Shown here: positions 1-12,900 of the stretch, in pieces
Numbering within the stretch: position 1 is the stretch's first letter
Layout of the letters: each line of letters starts with the position of its first letter
Assembly: GCA_020091685.1 (NCBI GenBank)
Contig: CM034608.1
Location: 7,874,522 to 7,938,521 of the forward strand
Source of the DNA: Lutjanus erythropterus
Lineage: Eukaryota; Chordata; Actinopteri; Lutjaniformes; Lutjanidae
Direction: 5' to 3'
Length of the DNA stretch: 64,000 bases
Program-made: the position numbers and the translations under genes
The notes under the pieces: model-generated
The model's input: the letters and a program-made list of their open reading frames with translations, nothing else
Database searches by the model: none
What the model was told of the DNA's origin: nothing

Positions 1-515
1 CAGTCCAAACAAATACCTATTCAGCTGATCTCGCCCCACAATTACAGGATGTATTGTCCCACAAAAGCACACTCTGTTCTACCCTGCTGCTGTAGAAGTG
101 TGACTGACAGAGGAATGTACTGATTGTGTGTGCATGTTCCTCAGTCTGCCGCCCCGTCCCGGCCGAGCTCTTTCCCCCTCGTCCCTGTTAGTTCACCACC
201 TGTCCTGGCTGATGTCTCTCTCAAATTAAGAAAAAATAACAAAGGACCTAGTCTGATGATGCTGTAAAGTAGTGTTGGATCATGGGAGTTGTTGTCTTCA
301 AGGTTAAAGAACCACCATTACAGATGAAAATCTACTGGATGTGACTCAGGCAGAAATCATGTTCATAAATGATGGTGATGTATTCAAGTTTTATTCGTGT
401 TTTGTTTAATCATGTTTGCCAACTTCCTTCCTCACTATGTGATATATCATCTGGCATTTACCCAAAAGCAACAGGGGACCAAACGAAGCACACTTTTACC
501 TTGAATAAAATTAGT

Positions 516-866
516 TAGCTGCAACCAAAGATTCTTTTTTGATCGATTAATGTGCTGATAATTTTCTTGATTAATCAAATAGTTGTTTGGTCCATAAAAT
601 ATCAGAAACAGATGAAAAATGCTGATTACACCTTCCAAAAGCCCAAGGTGACGTCCTCAAATGTTTTGTTTTGACCACAAACCAAAGATATTCTGTTTAT
701 GGTTACAGAGGAGTAAAGAAACCACACCAGATTACACTTAAGAAGCTGGAATCAGAGAATTCTGACATTTTTTAATTAGAAAATGACTCAAAATGATTAA
801 TCTATTATCAGTACAGTTGGCAATTAATTTCATAGTTGATTGATAATTGATAAATCATTGCAGCTA
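516..866. repeat. MITE-like element, TAGCTGCAAC termini
   Basis: Ends TAGCTGCAAC and ATTGCAGCTA are inverted repeats. Internal sequence (CCAAAAGCCCAAGGTGACGT, AGAAGCTGGAATCAGAGAAT) recurs in degraded form elsewhere in the window (near 41805, 49351 and 51930). The pattern matches a very abundant teleost non-autonomous DNA element. Confidence 0.75.
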
Positions 867-1629
867 CACATATAATTATAGATTTCTCTGGGATTGGGCA
901 TTGTTGGAAACATTTGGGATATTGTAAGTACACAATTTAAGAAAATATAACATAGGTGTAGCATTTTTAGACATTTTAAAGCAGAAATGTTACATATTAT
1001 TAGCTATTAAATATATTTGGTCATCACCTCAACAGAGCAAGAAACATGAACAGTGAGACAATCAACAGGCTGTAAACGAGCCAACAATTACATAATTTAT
1101 GTGAAGGTAAAACAAAGGTGCGCACACCTGTAATGGCGGTAATAATCACTCCTGCACCGAGAGGTTGGTCTGTAAACTGTGATGTTTACCACCTGGGCTG
1201 AACTGATACGCCAGATGGTTTGTTACACAGAATCATCTGGGAAGTTGTCTTTAGAAACTGTTTGGAAAAGGGCAGGCACTTTCAAAAACAAAAAAACACT
1301 TTGCATGTGATTGGATGAATCATCTGTCTATCACATCTAATTTGAAGAGAAGAGTGAAAACATCTTTTGGAGAAAAGCCTTCAAAGTTGTTCTTTGCTCT
1401 TCTTTCAGTTAAGACATACTCTCCAGTTCTGATATAATTAATACTATGACAATATTAACCCTAACCTCTTCTGTTTGTTTGAGACGACTCGCTTCCATGG
1501 ACGCCTGTCACTGTCATACCTGAAACCATGTAGCAAGATGCTGACTGGCTACACTACATTCGGTGCAGATACAAACGGATAACTTGAAGCCTGGCAAGAC
1601 AGATTCTTGTGTGATCTTGCGAATCCAGC

Positions 1630-1966
1630 TGCCTCAGCAAAAAATAAATCATATTGCAATAATTTTGACAGATATTGTGATTGCAATATGATTTATGATT
1701 AGTGGGAATGATTTTTTAATCACAATTTTAATTTTAACTGAAAAAAAAACCTACTAAAATTATGAGGACATGACTTTTATTGGGATATGTGCCAAACAAA
1801 CATTTTTTTTTTTTACATTTGAAAAACAATATTTGTAGGCCATGACATCTCTGCATCACTGCAGAACTTCATTATAATGCTGTTTTATCACACATTTTTC
1901 TTTTATCAAAAAATTGTAATTTGAATATTATGATTTCAATAATATTTCTATTAATTGTGCAGTCCT
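1630..1966. repeat. MITE-like element ending in a GTGCAGTCCTA terminus
   Basis: AT-rich sequence dominated by near-palindromic AAATCATATTGCAATA-type stretches and ending TTAATTGTGCAGTCCTA, typical of a second teleost non-autonomous hAT-like family. Confidence 0.5.
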
Positions 1967-4272
1967 ATTTACAACAACTATTTTGCGCTGTAATTTTACC
2001 ATTTGCCTTTATTTTCTCTTCCAAACACATCTCATCATCTGACTGCTTGTATTTCTCACCCTGTCAGACTGATCTTTAGTGATGTCACCATGCACCCAGA
2101 TGTCTGCAATTAACTTGTTGAGTACAACGTTATTATTAGAAACAATGACCAAACCTACAAAAGGAAGATCTGATTCGATCGGAGTAATCTTTTATAGAAA
2201 AAAGGTGGAAATGGGAACATATTTCTGCAGAACAGTTTGAGTTATTAACTTTCTGTCATTTTCAGTTTTATCAGTTCCCCTAAAATCCAGTTCTTTTCAT
2301 TTCAACCCTGTAAAAATGTCTCAGACTGAAATAGAGACTCATGGACAAACTCAAAAACTAAATATGCTAAAAGGTCAAAGCAACAAGTCTACAAATTGTG
2401 CAAATGCACTGCAATAGTGATTTAGATAAGTAGGCTAGTCCAGACAGCCTGAAAACCTTACAGAGAAGTCAAATATGGATAACTTGAGTCAACAACCTAA
2501 CTCCAGACCCGGCAGGGTGATCATTATGAGCTTATCTTCCAAACTGCTTGAGAACACCAGATATTTTCCAAGCAGGTGAATGTTGAACAGCAAACCAGGA
2601 AGGTGGTGTTTCTACTACAAACACTGCCCTGTACTCTGTCAGAGGACCTTATCTGTGTTTTTACATGCTGTGGCCCAAGGGTGTAAGTGTGTATACAGAT
2701 TGGTAAGACACGTCCTTACTGTCATGTCCTTCCAGTATTTGCACAAACTCACATTATCTTTGGTGTTAAATCATAAAACAACAAAATTTCTGGCAGCGAT
2801 ACATTTGACTATTACTTAGCTGTTATTTTCAGAGCTGTTGTTGTGTCCCTATCAAACGTTGAGACAAAGCCTCCAGCTCATATGCACTTTACATTCATGC
2901 AGAGAATTTTCCAAGTGCATAAGTCTTGAGATGTTTCTCCAAACTGCCACCTGTTGGCTGCCATTCATGTCAGTAGCATATGTAAACTTGCAAAGATTTA
3001 GTAGACTCTTAGATATGATATGTTACGGTTGGCGTGACAGTGGTTCACTTTGTGTTGTATTTAAGCCTCGGCTGCTGGCAGTGTTGTAATCTATCTTCAC
3101 TGTTCTGATTGCATACAAAAGTAAACCCAAATTTTATGCATATGGAAGTGTGCTTTTTATACTATGGCTTATCTGGTTAAAAAATTACCGTGCTTTAAGT
3201 ATTGCAATATATTGTATCACCAGATTCTTGCCAATACATAGTTCCCATTATCATTGGCATGCAATAGCATTACAGGAATGTCACAAAGTGGGGCTAGTAA
3301 ACTATATAATTGGAACAACCCCTATTATTGACCTGATACTGGCATATCACAGCTATATCTGTATCAGTATATAAGTTGTCTGTTATCTGTGGAAATTAAA
3401 ACTTTTTTAAACAGAACATAATACAGATTGTTTTTATTTGTCAGCTTTATAGGCAGCATTTTTATGTGTATTTGATCCATTTTCTTAGTTCAGATTTAGT
3501 ATAGTTTATTCTATTTGAGTTTTATACATAGCTATTTATAATTATTAAAAATACCAGTAAAACTTTACTGTTTCAGTCCTTTAAATCATTTTGGACAATA
3601 ACATTTATTGTTAATTGTAAAATATTCTGCCTCCATTACAAATACTCGTCACAAATGTTAACCACTTTTGAGGAATCATTGCAAAATATGTCTGTTTATG
3701 TGTATTTTCTGTATTCTCTATATTCTGTAGAGAATATCGGAAGACAAAACCCATTATGCATTTCTAAAAAGCTATAGTTCACTTTATAAAATGCCTGGCA
3801 AAGATGTAAAGCACATGTGATTTACGTGGATTAAATGTAGGGCTGCAATAACTTGATATCATCAAGTACTGACTTTCAGTGGAATCATAACTCAATCCTG
3901 TGATCAAACCCTGATATCGTTTTACAAAATTATGTCCAAATGAATAAGTGCGAGCAAATTGTAGGCGAAAATTATAGAAACCATAATTAGTGAAGGCGTT
4001 AGTTTTATATGATACTTAGCTGATTTTAGTCATAATGTCCAACGCGTCGTTAAATGGACCATTTAAACTAGGCTAAAGATATCACATTTTTCAAGCTGAG
4101 ACAGGTAGTGTTACTATGCACTGTTCTCCAGACTGGGTCCACCATCTATGTGGGTCAGCAACCTACAAGTATTCGTTGTGTTCACTGAGTGACTTAACCC
4201 CACACCAGAGAACAATTTCAAATGCAAAATAATTATTCCAGTAACATATGAAGTATATGATATTGAACTTAC

Positions 4273-4340
4273 GGACATCATGGTGAACTTGCTGAGTGTA
4301 GGCTAACACCACAGTTTCAGCTGTTTCAGAGTCCAGCTAT
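4273..4340 (-). CDS. Candidate first coding exon of an unidentified minus-strand gene
   Basis: On the minus strand GTTCACC is followed by ATGATGTCC (4281-4273) and then a consensus donor GTAAGTT at 4272-4266. ACC before the ATG is a strong start context. Directly upstream (4340-4760) is a CpG-rich block. This is the expected picture of a short first coding exon (Met-Met-Ser). No downstream exon is visible in 1-4265, so intron 1 would run off the window. The gene cannot be named. Confidence 0.4.
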
Positions 4341-4765
4341 CCATTTCCCACTTGTCGGGCTGCAGTTGTTGTTCGAGTGCAGTCAAGTACGAGCCATTTC
4401 TCAAACGCACCACAGACAGAACAGTACAACCACAGACACAGCTCCTCAGTCAGTGCAGCGGAACGAGGCTACCGCGTGACTTCGCAACGCGAACAAAGGG
4501 CTGATGGTTAGTGGAGTTTTTCCAGCTACTGGAGACAAAGACCACTGCGACCACGGGCTTCGACTAAATAATCGAAACAGCGATAGTCCCATTCAAGTCG
4601 TCTGGGAAACGAAAAGTTATCGTCGACATCGAGCTGGGTGGCTACAAAAGACACATATCTTCATAATATAACCAGTAGTTAGCTAACGTTAGCTAACCGG
4701 GGGCATTGAGGCATGCGCACCAAACCACAGATTATCATAACAAACATTTGGGTCACGTGACAGAC
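4340..4765. promoter_or_regulatory. CpG-rich promoter-like block with a GTCACGTGAC motif
   Basis: Strongly enriched in CG dinucleotides between 4370 and 4650, unlike its AT-rich surroundings. It holds an exact GTCACGTGAC palindrome at 4752-4761 (consensus of the TFEB/TFE3 CLEAR element, also a USF site) and GCATGCGCA near 4711, resembling an NRF1 half-site. It lies upstream of the candidate exon at 4273. Confidence 0.5.
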
Positions 4766-4799
4766 GGAGGTTACCGAAGGTATTCGAAGGCTTTCGACA

Positions 4800-6614
4800 C
4801 TTTCACAGTAAAAGCCCTGAGGATTCAGGGAATATTAATATGAGACATTTCCGTAATTTTGACTTCTATGACGTATTCCGATATCTATCTAGCATATTAG
4901 ATTAACACATTAGAGCTTTCTGGAATACCCAAGAGAAACAAAGAATGAAGATATCATTCATACTCTAAGGGACATGCCTTTTAGTGTTCTTTGTACCAAA
5001 CAATAGCCTGAACTTGATAGTGTGGGACAAGTCACTGTGTAATCTAGGACACTTAAATGAGGCTTTCAATAAAGACTGAATCACCTAAGAAGAATTATGG
5101 AAAAATGACAAGGACAGAAATTTGGATGAGAAAAATTAATGAGAAATTCATGTACAGAACACATAAGTCATATAGTCAATAGAAACAAGGTTGAGGTACA
5201 CTACTTGCCTCTATTACCTCCCTATACTCATCCCTTCATTCTAGTCACTCCATACAACTTTTTTACAGCAGCCATTTTTGCTTGAAATAGTAGAATAAAC
5301 AAAAGTGTTATCAATGATGCTAATTAAGGTTCTGTTACATCCAGGTCAAACAGAGTCAGGGTGATGATACTGTACATGTTGAGTCACTGGGAAGGCCCTG
5401 TTATGCTATATGGAATGTGGCCTTAATAGATACCATTGGTAACACCTGTGTTTTATCTACTATTTCACATCAGTGTGGCTGCTGTGAAAAAAGGTCTATT
5501 GGTTTAACTCCTCAAATTTCCCTCCCTGTCTCTTCCTGACACTGTGGTGTCATTGTGTTCTGTAACACATTTCACTGAGTCGTCACAGGATTTTTCTTCA
5601 AAGTCTGAGACTGTGGGCCTCCTCTCAGACAAAGCTAAAGCCCCTCACACTTTGTTTAATTGCTGTCTATGGAATCACGATTATGTTATTTCATTCTATA
5701 GACACTCAACAATTGAGCCAATATAACCTATATGTTGCTGTTTGACAGAACAGCAGACTCCACCAAATACACAAAAAAAACATCTGTCCAAAGGTATTTT
5801 TTCAGTTCAGTGTCTAGAAAGAAGGAAAAACTGTACTGGACTGTCTCTTTAACTAAATCACATACATTCAAATAATGTGATGTGATGTCCTTTTGATAAC
5901 TAATGTAATAACTATTTTTTTCACTTCCATTACCTGAGTCTCCCATGACATTGTTTGGAGTCCCCCTGAGGAGGCCGCTTCCCATTTTTGAAACCTCTGA
6001 GTTAGCCTAACAGTAGGTCGTGAATATTTTCATATTTTAGCTTGAGGAAGTCCCTAAATGCCTATTTCCCCCATTTGAAGAACTTAAATGAGGGTCCCAG
6101 ATTAACGTGTTGTCCCATATTCTCAATCATACTGGATAAAATGTGGCAACTAAAAGTACTTTTTTAATAACTAAAAAACATTTCCAACACTTTAATTCAT
6201 AGTTCATTGCTGCAATAGATAACACACTTGATTTGATAACAATTAGGAATAGAACTGATTGGACTCAGACCTTAATTAGTATGATTAGTAACACTTGTGT
6301 TAAAACAACTGAGAATTTGTCTTGTGTTTCCTTGAGGATTCTCGTGGCTGTATTCAAATTTTCCAGAAATGAAAGGCCATTTACACTCAGATCTAGCTAT
6401 GGATCAGTTATGTCTGTGTACTATTTAATCTGTTTTAAGTAAAAACAAATAGAAATCTTTGCTCTTAATGTAATGCACTTTGAATAGCCCTCTTGTGGAA
6501 AGGTGCTATAATACTCTTTCTTTAAATAGAAGAAAAAAATATATATATTAGTTTTGGAAAGCATGTTCTCATTTCAGAACCACAACTCTCACTCTGTTGA
6601 CATAAACAACAAAA
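4800..6614. other. Spacer between left-edge promoter and arrdc1 3' end
   Basis: AT-rich, with only short chance open frames. I see no gene or RNA. Confidence 0.6.
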
Positions 6615-6628
6615 ACACGTCATATAAT

Positions 6629-6634
6629 TTTATT
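6629..6634 (-). terminator. Candidate polyadenylation signal AATAAA (arrdc1)
   Basis: AATAAA on the minus strand with a GU-rich downstream element 10-30 nt beyond it. Assignment to arrdc1 rests on strand and order only. Confidence 0.4.
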
Positions 6635-7639
6635 GTTATACTGTACAGTACAACTTTAATTCTGCACTGTAACTTTGAAATATTACATTTACTGATTGAG
6701 GTGCTACTATTAGTATCTGCATACTGCACCTGTAAACAGTTTACAAGTAGAAAAATACAAAACCGGACACCACTCATCAATATGAGGGAGGAAAGAATGG
6801 AAAAAAGAACACAGAAGAACACATGGGGCTTCATAAAGCTATAGTACCTTTTGGTGAAGAAGAGTTCAACAGAATGAGGATCGATAAAGGCAGCGTGAAA
6901 TGATTTTAGGGAGCTGCTGCTGCAGCGTTCATGGAGATGAGAGGGATTGCACATATTTTCTAAAACAAGAATAAAAACAAAGCTTGACAGGTCCAGTGTC
7001 CTCGCTGTTTTTAAAAGCTACATTTGTATACATCAAGTGCACTTAGCACAGTCCACAGGAGACAAAACAGGAAGAGCTGCACGAGCACGTCCTGACGTCC
7101 TCCCTGACGGAGAAGAAGAAAAGTCCATTACAAGCTCCTGGAAGGGGTGGCAGGGATCCAGAGTGTTTAAGGCATGCATTCACAATAATGTAGAGCCAGA
7201 ATACCATGGTGTGGATGACTGTCAGATTTCTAACAGTAACAGCAGTTTGTCTGCGGAAAGCTTCAAAATAAAAGCTACAAAATAAAATACAATTTCTGTA
7301 AAACTCGTGGCAACATGATCTACAGTCAGGAGCCAACCACCAGTTTGTTTTTTTTTTGTTTTTTTCTGAATTCACAGAACAGACTTTGAGATTGTTCTAA
7401 AATGTGACAAAACTAAGACAAACACATCAACAGTCACACAAACCTTCCAAACAATAGTTGTGCTTAAGATTTTCAGTGGTATTAGTTTCCCACAGGAAAA
7501 GTACACAGCAAGACTGGGTGATATTTTTGAAATCATTATAATTATACAAATAAGGATATTTTCTGTCAGTAAGACATGACACAATATGAAAATCAGATAT
7601 CAAATGTGGCGTATCTATTTGCACCTGGATCACACAGCA

Positions 7640-8115
7640 GCTTTTTTAAGTTTTAGGTTCCAGTGTAGTCAGGTTTAGGCACCAAAATCACTTGGTTAGG
7701 AAAAGATGATAGTTTGGCTCTGCCATGCAGGCTATTCCATCCTGCATGCAAATAGTATTGTTGGCTAGTGACACATGGACTACATACACCCTGGTGTAAA
7801 TAGCCACATTGTTCACTACACTCCAGGTGCAAATAGTATCTGCCATAACATAACCTGACTGATGTACAAAGGCAATAATTATATTCCACTAGCTATAGAG
7901 TGACACAGTTTTTAATGGTTATTTTCAGTTTTCAGTCACAGTTTGATTAGGTTGAGGCAACAAAACTATTTGGTTAGGTTTAGGGAAAGCTCATGGCATG
8001 TAGGTGTAAATAGCCACATTGGCTATTTATACCTCAGGTGCCAATGGAATTGTTAGCTATAAAAACCTGGGTGCTTGTCTCTGCTATGCTAGGCTACATA
8101 CACCTGGATGAAACT
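7640..8115. repeat. Dispersed repeat with GGTTAGGTTTAGG and AAATAGCCACATTGG units
   Basis: GGTGTAAATAGCCACATTG occurs twice, and GGTGCAAATAGTAT- and TTGGTTAGG-type units recur. The same units appear at 59240-59610. Confidence 0.6.
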
Positions 8116-8362
8116 AATTTTCTTCATTCCAGCTTGCTCATATGAATTAATTTGGACAAGAGAAATTTGTGGAATGGTAACATGATAAGATCATATCATG
8201 ATATGATTGTACCAAATGTTAACTTATCACCCAGCCACTGTACACAAGAAAAATGTCTAACAGATAATTTAACACTGACACTGAATCACAAACAAAGATC
8301 GAGTGAAAGCAGAACTCAAAACTTAGCTTGTTGTCCAGATGAGCTCTGTTTCACACATGCGT

Positions 8363-8367
8363 ACACA

Positions 8368-8404
<37 letters not shown>
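8363..8404. repeat. (CA)n microsatellite
   Basis: About 42 bp of CA repeats with one AT interruption. Confidence 0.95.
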
Positions 8405-8408
<4 letters not shown>

Positions 8409-9856
8409 ACTCAAGAAACCCATGCACTCAAATTGTAAAAAGTGCTGTGTCGTGCACATGTATCTGCATCTGCACTGACTCAAATTTCAGAGATTCTCAT
8501 CAAGAATGTAACACTAAAAGAAAAGTTAAGGCAAACATGAGAAAAACAACATATACACAAGATGTAGATACATACAGCAGAGCCCAGACACAGGGACTCA
8601 TCAGTATTTCAGTTTGCATGGCTGATTATGCTTCAGGACAGGTTGAGATAACGCTTGTTGTACCAGTGATGACCACGAGAGGGCAGAGAAAGACTGCATC
8701 AGTGCTGCAGTCTTCATATCCAGCTGCAGGAAAAACGAGCCTCATCTGCAGATACTCTCTCCTCTGAATACAAAACTGGTGCCAAAGCAAAACCTAAAAC
8801 AGGGTGGAGGTACAGCAATGATATATAATCCATCACTTCCAAAATATAGAGCATGCCAGTGCTCTTCCATGTGTTGAATTTAATTTTGTCAACATAAATG
8901 ATCTTTTCTAGAAACAAAATATTCTTAAACACTTAAATTACACATGTTAAATATTCCAATTGTTTGAATAATGTCAATGAAAACAATATTTAAAACTATT
9001 CTGATTTTGTGACGGGATTATTCTTAAAGCCCCTGTGTGTAGGATTTCAACAATTTCTGACTGTCAACTTCTAGTGGTATTGTAAAACAAGACAGTGCAG
9101 CAGACAGCAATGCATGCTACTACACGATATACACACATAGACTGTACCAGTCTTCATAAGAACCTGTCTCATATTTCTTCAAACAAAGACTTGAACTATC
9201 AGAATAACTTTTACGATGATGTAATCACAGAAAGATCCTACACACAGATGGGTGAGTTAACTGGCTTTACAGACAAAATATAACCTCTGGCAAAATGTTC
9301 TCCTTTCAATGTCCAGCACGAAGACAGCTCTGCCCTGCTGATGATGAGGACAACTGAGACACAAACAGACAGCAGTGGACCTCAATAACAAGTGCACAAT
9401 TGGAGCAAGACTGCGAGAAAGGTCAGTGCTTGATCTCATCAAACACAAGCCCTCAGTAGGCCAAAATCATTTTCAAGGCATCACAGATGCAAAAATCCAT
9501 TGAAAAAATGACGTTTTTTTTTTTAACCCTGCCCCATGAAAGAAGCATGTCCACTCACTGAATATTCTAAATGCTGTACGATGATCCAAAATACTTCTTT
9601 TAGGCACAGTGATGTTCACCCGCACTGTCTGACACTACCTGCAGGGACATGAGGTGACATTAAAACTTATATTCAGTATAAGATATGATCCCTTTTTTAA
9701 GTATTAGAGGACAAAGAAACAATCTTTGGGGTGTTGGGGAGTTGAGTTCTGGTCCATCCTCTTTAACCCAGCATGTCTCTGTCCTGATTTGTCGAGAGGC
9801 CAGTGCCGTTAAGTGTGGGTGGGCGTGGCCATGGTGTTTCATCACCTGCTTCTTCT

Positions 9857-9921
9857 TTACTGTCTGCTGTTGAAACTGGAGTTGGCGCTACTGCAGCTTT
9901 CCTCGTAGGTGGGTGGGGGCT
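9857..9921 (-). CDS. arrdc1: arrdc1 terminal coding exon 8
   Basis: Residues 421-441, reading EPPPTYEES and then a Ser/Asn-rich end, stop TAA at 9859-9857. It supplies the second WW-domain ligand PPTY. The acceptor is GTGTTACAG. The exon is too short to show as an open frame and was placed by phase and by its match to the ARRDC1 C-terminus. Confidence 0.93.
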
Positions 9922-12900
9922 CTGTAACACACAAAGGCAAAAAAATAGTCAGTCATAAGTCATTTACTTACTTAAGTAAATGGACCTAAGTATTGGCAGT
10001 AAAGTGTACTTAAGAGTATCAAAGTAAATATACTAATTATGCAAACTGTCCCAATTTAGAGTTAGTATATTTTCCTCAGTTATTGATATATAAATACTGA
10101 TTTATTGACATGTACTGTACATGTAAGGAGCATTTTAAAGTTGTCAACATGAAGCTAATCTTAACAATATAGCTGTACTTTTGTGTAGTCTAATCTATAA
10201 CAATTCTATTTATTAGGTATTTTATAAATATAAATACCTGTTTTAAATATGAAACATTTAACTGAAAATGAGAAACAGGTTCCTGGGGTTTTATGTCTAT
10301 ATTCTATAATAAAAGAGAATATGCAACCATACTTGACAAAGCATTTTGAGAACCTAATTATTTTAATCAAGATAAAACAAACAAGTAGTAACACACAATC
10401 TTTTTTCTTGATTCTGCATGCTAACATCCGTTCAGACAGGCAGTGATGTGGGATAAACCCTTATTTTTGCCATCGATCTGATCCTGACCTTGGCTTAATG
10501 TGGTTTTGACCCTTTTTGGCGTTAATATGAAAGAGTTTCTGTAATGGCATTTATAGAATTATATATAGCATTATTGAGTTTCAACTGTGAATGCTTCAGC
10601 CACCTTATTTGATGAACTCAAAGTTGAATGCACCACAAAAAGATTCATGTTCTGGTGTAGCTCATTAGTTTAGCTCTCTTGCTTAAGGAAGCACTTCCAG
10701 TGTCGCGTCATCCATCACTTGCTTTCATTTGAAATGTAAAAGCAGCTGTCTTCTCTAAAAGGTCTACCTTGCATTCAGGAGCACTTATGCTACCAAGGTG
10801 TTTACAGCATTATAAAACATAACTGTGTCATATGTTAAAAGCTTCACATCGTCCATCAACACAACTGTAATTTCAGCTGGCAGACAGACATCAGACAGAA
10901 ACAAACGCTGAGGGCTTGTGACAGCTGAAACAAAACCTGATGGTAACTTTTTTGCACACGAAAAAAAAATCTTGTCTATTTTCTAAATACTTTGCAGGTA
11001 CCCATACAGTTTTCATCTTTTGATAAAATGATGTAACTTTGTGCTCACAGCTCTGGTGAGCTATTGGCACCTGAGCCTTGTGATTGAGAGGAAGAACATA
11101 ACAACACTATCACAAGAATTCTAACTATGACTCCGAGCTCAACATCAGCCAAGATTTATCTGAAATCTTTACAGAGACTGAACTTCAGACAACTCATTAC
11201 TTGATCTGATTGTGATGAAGACATAAAAAGGATATTTAAAGCATCGACTATGATAAGGATGACAGACTTGTTTGAGTATTTAATCAGCCATCAATCAGAT
11301 TGTTTGTTTTTTTTTAGAAGAAGAACTAACCGTGAGGGTAGTCCCAGCTGCTGTACTCAGGAGGGAGGATGAGAGAACAGGATGTGGGGACCGGAGTCAC
11401 ATTTCCCTCAGTGAAGAAAGGTATGGTGGCCCCCGTGGACACGCAGAACAGGGGGGCGGACGCGTCGGGCCGTCTGTGGCTGGGAGGAAGGGCTGCGCCA
11501 GGTGCGTGGCTGAAGGCGCTGGGGGACATGGTGACCGGCTGACCTGAGGGATCCTGCTGAGAGTGGCTCTTGGTGGGAATCTCCTCGCTGGCCATGCCCC
11601 CTGCACACAGCCCCTCGTCTGGCTCCTCCTCCTCCACCGGCGGAGCGCTGGGTGTTACACCTGCCGCCCTGGGTGCGATGCTTGCACAGCAGTTGACTGG
11701 ACTGGGGGGCATGGTCCTCGACGGAGACAGGTTCACAGCAATGTTCCCGATGTAGATGGGCAGAGTGACGACTGCGTCTGGAGACTTTAGTGACACCTGG
11801 AACACAAACATGACTTATGAAGAGAGCCCTTGGAATAATTTCAAATATATTCTTACATTTTTAATGGCATGAGAAAGCATACTATATTGAATATTAAACT
11901 AAGAGAGGGACGGTACTTTACAGTGAGTTTAAAATGAGTTGGTGTCATCAGTAATTCACTGGTTTTAATACAGAAGCTTTGACTACAATAAACAAAGATA
12001 TTATGCATCAATGTGTCAAGAGCCGGCCTGCCAACAAACAAACCAAAATGAGATGAAAAGTACATGAAGCATATCTCTCTGCCATGTAGCACTTGTACTG
12101 TTTACAGCAACAACAAGCCTTTAAATCTAAAATGATGTTGAATGTGTGTGGGCACCAGCAGGAACAAAAAAACAACAAACATTAAACAGCGCTGTGTTTT
12201 AAAGAGATAGTTTGGATTATTTGAAGTGGGGTTGTATGAGGCACTGATCCATAGTCAGCGTATCAACTACAGTTTGTTTTTGCCCCCAGTTTGGAGAAGC
12301 AGAGGAGTACCAGCACGGAAGATAAGCAATGTATTGGTCTGGGGTCAGCAACAAAACATATTTTAGACACCGCTCTCTTGCTCAACCAGACTCCATTGGC
12401 AAAAACAGTCATTTTACCTTGCAGAACAGAGGAGTTGCTGATCTCCTGCTGCCTCAATCTGTTAATTTATTTGTGATATTGTGTAGCTTCAGTGAATCTG
12501 AAATAACTTTTTAAAACACTGAATTCACACAATATCAAAAACAAACTAACCAATTTGAGGCAGTGGTAGACCAGCAACTTCCATGATCTGTGAGGTAAAA
12601 TTACTGATTTTCCCTATGGAGTTTGGTTGGTTAGGAGAGAGTGATATTTGGCTTATATAAAAGCAGTTTCCTGTCAGAAAAGACTGTCTGATGGCTAAGT
12701 AAAGCAGTGGAAACATTTGAACTATGCATTTAAACTGATATTTATTTTTTTAAGCAGGCCTTTTATATATGGCTAAAGTACATTTTGCTGCTTACCCTAC
12801 AGCAGTACATTGCTTATCTTCTTACACCTGTACTGCTGCTTCCCCAAACTGGAGGCATGCCAATCACCATCTACTGTATTTAATGCAGTGACTCATACAA

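Larger units (their letters stand above)
1..4272. other. Non-coding left edge, repeat-bearing
   Basis: No supported exon on either strand. Contains a MITE at 516-866 and a second MITE at about 1630-1966; the rest is AT-rich single-copy-looking sequence. Probably intron 1 of the gene whose first exon is proposed at 4273. Confidence 0.6.
6615..9856 (-). other. arrdc1: Possible long arrdc1 3' UTR ending at a canonical polyadenylation site
   Basis: No coding sequence is seen between the arrdc1 stop and about 6600. The first canonical AATAAA on this strand downstream of the stop is at 6634-6629. It is followed after about 10 nt by a GU-rich stretch (GTGTTTTTGTTGTTTATG), a textbook cleavage arrangement. 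An ATTAAA at 8884-8879 is a weaker alternative that would shorten the UTR to about 1 kb. The interval contains a (CA)n tract and a dispersed repeat, so part may be ordinary spacer. Confidence 0.4.

Noticed and set aside
8152..8767. Two plus-strand frames with Thr-His runs
   Set aside because: Produced by the CA microsatellite; no codon-like structure on either side.
11332..11790. Several open frames overlapping arrdc1 exon 7
   Set aside because: Shadows of the GC-rich coding exon in other frames.
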